From assembly GCA_022796315.1 (NCBI GenBank), contig JAAWIL010000117.1, positions 1-6,520 of the forward strand: a stretch of 6,520 nt of DNA, read 5' to 3'. The stretch is from Oscillibacter sp. (GTDB lineage Bacteria > Bacillota > Clostridia > Oscillospirales > Oscillospiraceae). Shown here piece after piece: positions 5,796 through 6,520 of the stretch (positions are counted from its first letter, which is position 1; the number at the start of each line of letters is the position of its first letter). The position numbers and the translations under genes are program-made. The notes beneath the pieces were generated by a model. The model saw only the letters and a list, made by a program, of their open reading frames with translations, made no database searches and was not told the DNA's origin.

Positions 5796-6392
5796 ATGGC
5801 GATCAGCCTGTGGGCGGCGCGGCTGGAGCGCGCGCTGACGGCGCAGGAGATGGAGGCCATGGAGGCCATGATGCCGCCCTGGCGGCGGGAACGGCTGCTG
5901 AACCTTCCGAAGGAGAAACAGCGGGAGCCGCTGTGCGCGTATATGATCCTGCGGCTGGCCCTGTGGGAGACCCAGAACTGGAAGGAGCCGCCGGAGATGG
6001 CGGTTACGGAGATGGGCAAGCCCTACTTTCCGGACTATCCCAGCGTCCGCTTCAACCTCAGCCACACCAGTGGCGCGGTGCTGGTGGGGGTGTCGGACCA
6101 GGACATCGGGGTGGACATTGAGAAGATCCGCCCGGTGAGCCGGCGGTCCATGCAGCGCCTGGCAGGAGTCGAGACGGAGCAGGAGTTCTTCCAGAACTGG
6201 GTCCGCCGGGAGGCCCGGGCCAAGCGGGGCGGCAGCGGCGTGGGCACCATGATGCGCTCGGAGACGCCCCTCCAGTACGGGGAGTTCTACTATGAGCTGG
6301 AGACCTTCCCGGGATACGCGGCCGGAGTGGCGACACGGGACCGGACGCCGCCGGGGAAGCTGCGGAGGTATTCCCTGGACGAGATGCTCTGA
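5796..6392 (+). CDS. Sfp-type 4'-phosphopantetheinyl transferase
   Basis: The 198-residue product is predicted to transfer the 4'-phosphopantetheine arm of coenzyme A to a serine on acyl or peptidyl carrier proteins, using magnesium. Motifs in order are GKPYF (74-78), FNLSHTSG (86-93), IGVDIEKI (104-111, metal ligands Asp107 and Glu109) and FFQNWVRREARAK (131-143), whose Glu139 and Lys143 match the WxxKEAxxK motif. The distance from the DIE motif to the WVRREA motif (about 25 residues) is shorter than in Bacillus Sfp (about 224 residues in all), so this is a compact form. The ATG at 5796 is chosen because AGGAGG precedes it by 6 bases and the frame upstream contains the stem-loop and promoter. 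It is transcribed alone, divergently from dnaG. No carrier protein, polyketide or peptide synthase gene is nearby. It may serve fatty-acid ACP or a distant pathway. No terminator is obvious before the repeat at 6425. Confidence 0.85.
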   Translation: MAISLWAARLERALTAQEMEAMEAMMPPWRRERLLNLPKEKQREPLCAYMILRLALWETQNWKEPPEMAVTEMGKPYFPDYPSVRFNLSHTSGAVLVGVSDQDIGVDIEKIRPVSRRSMQRLAGVETEQEFFQNWVRREARAKRGGSGVGTMMRSETPLQYGEFYYELETFPGYAAGVATRDRTPPGKLRRYSLDEML

Positions 6393-6424
6393 GGGGGACA
6401 GCCCGGAGGAGTTCCCGGATGTTT

Positions 6425-6520
6425 AGAGCCTGTTTAAAATCTCCCCGCGCATGTCTTGGCGGCGTATTATCCGCCCTGACTGCGTTAAAAATCCTTGCCA
6501 TCCGTCAGGATGCCTGCGGA
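6425..6520. repeat. Left-hand part of the MITE-like element
   Basis: This partial copy opens with the terminal sequence AGAGCCTGTTTAA plus ATCTC-type continuation (6425-6443), the inverted partner of 77-95. It contains a small hairpin GGCGG/CCGCC (6459-6475 region) and runs off the window inside the 29 bases (6492-6520) identical to positions 1-29, including the imperfect hairpin that begins at 6501. It lies 32 bases after the transferase stop codon, in the same orientation as the copy at the left end. Its hairpins could reduce transcription leaving the transferase gene. Confidence 0.75.

Noticed and set aside
1..6520. Identical 29-base ends suggesting a 6.5-kb circular plasmid or phage
   Set aside because: The ends fall inside a dispersed-type inverted-repeat element and the content is chromosomal housekeeping (dnaG, rpoD), with no replication or mobilisation gene. 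Assembly breakage at a repeat explains it better, although only reads across the ends can settle it.

Overview
The window looks like a piece of chromosome from a GC-rich, low-G+C-phylum (Clostridia/Bacillota) gut-type anaerobe. Oscillospiraceae-like relatives such as Flavonifractor, Lawsonibacter, Oscillibacter or Intestinimonas are my best guess. The basis is the dnaG-sigA order typical of Bacillota, strong AGGAGG ribosome sites, strong GC bias at third codon positions, and a fermentative acyl-CoA ammonia-lyase close to the clostridial enzyme. No rRNA, tRNA, CRISPR array or phage gene is visible.

Layout, left to right. Positions 1-95 are the right-hand part of a short inverted-repeat element (MITE-like). 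Positions 96-165 are GC-rich and unexplained, followed by a strong hairpin terminator (166-204). Two minus-strand metabolic genes follow: a family III (CaiB/BaiF) CoA-transferase (218-1408) and, upstream of it in transcription order, a small hotdog-fold beta-alanyl-CoA ammonia-lyase-like enzyme (1562-1996). The lyase has its own predicted promoter, a palindromic leader and a terminator. A 391-bp gap with an AT-rich core separates this module from the housekeeping operon. That operon is dnaG (DNA primase, 3766-5538) overlapping rpoD (primary sigma factor, 2388-3773), both on the minus strand and ending in a GC-rich terminator. Divergent from dnaG lies a compact Sfp-type 4'-phosphopantetheinyl transferase (5796-6392, plus strand) with a good sigma-A promoter and a stem-loop leader. 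The window closes with the left-hand part of the same repeat element (6425-6520).

How they work together: dnaG-rpoD supplies primer synthesis and basal transcription initiation. The lyase and CoA-transferase probably form a small catabolic module acting on CoA-activated beta-amino acids (beta-alanine or 3-aminobutyrate type), with the transferase loading or recycling CoA. The phosphopantetheinyl transferase activates carrier proteins and has no obvious carrier-protein partner here.

The most unusual structural point is that both ends carry the same element in the same orientation and share an identical 29-base stretch. The window therefore looks like an assembly segment cut at a dispersed repeat. 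I do not see a clearly new multi-gene system. The best leads are the repeat family and the lyase/CoA-transferase pair with its palindromic leader.
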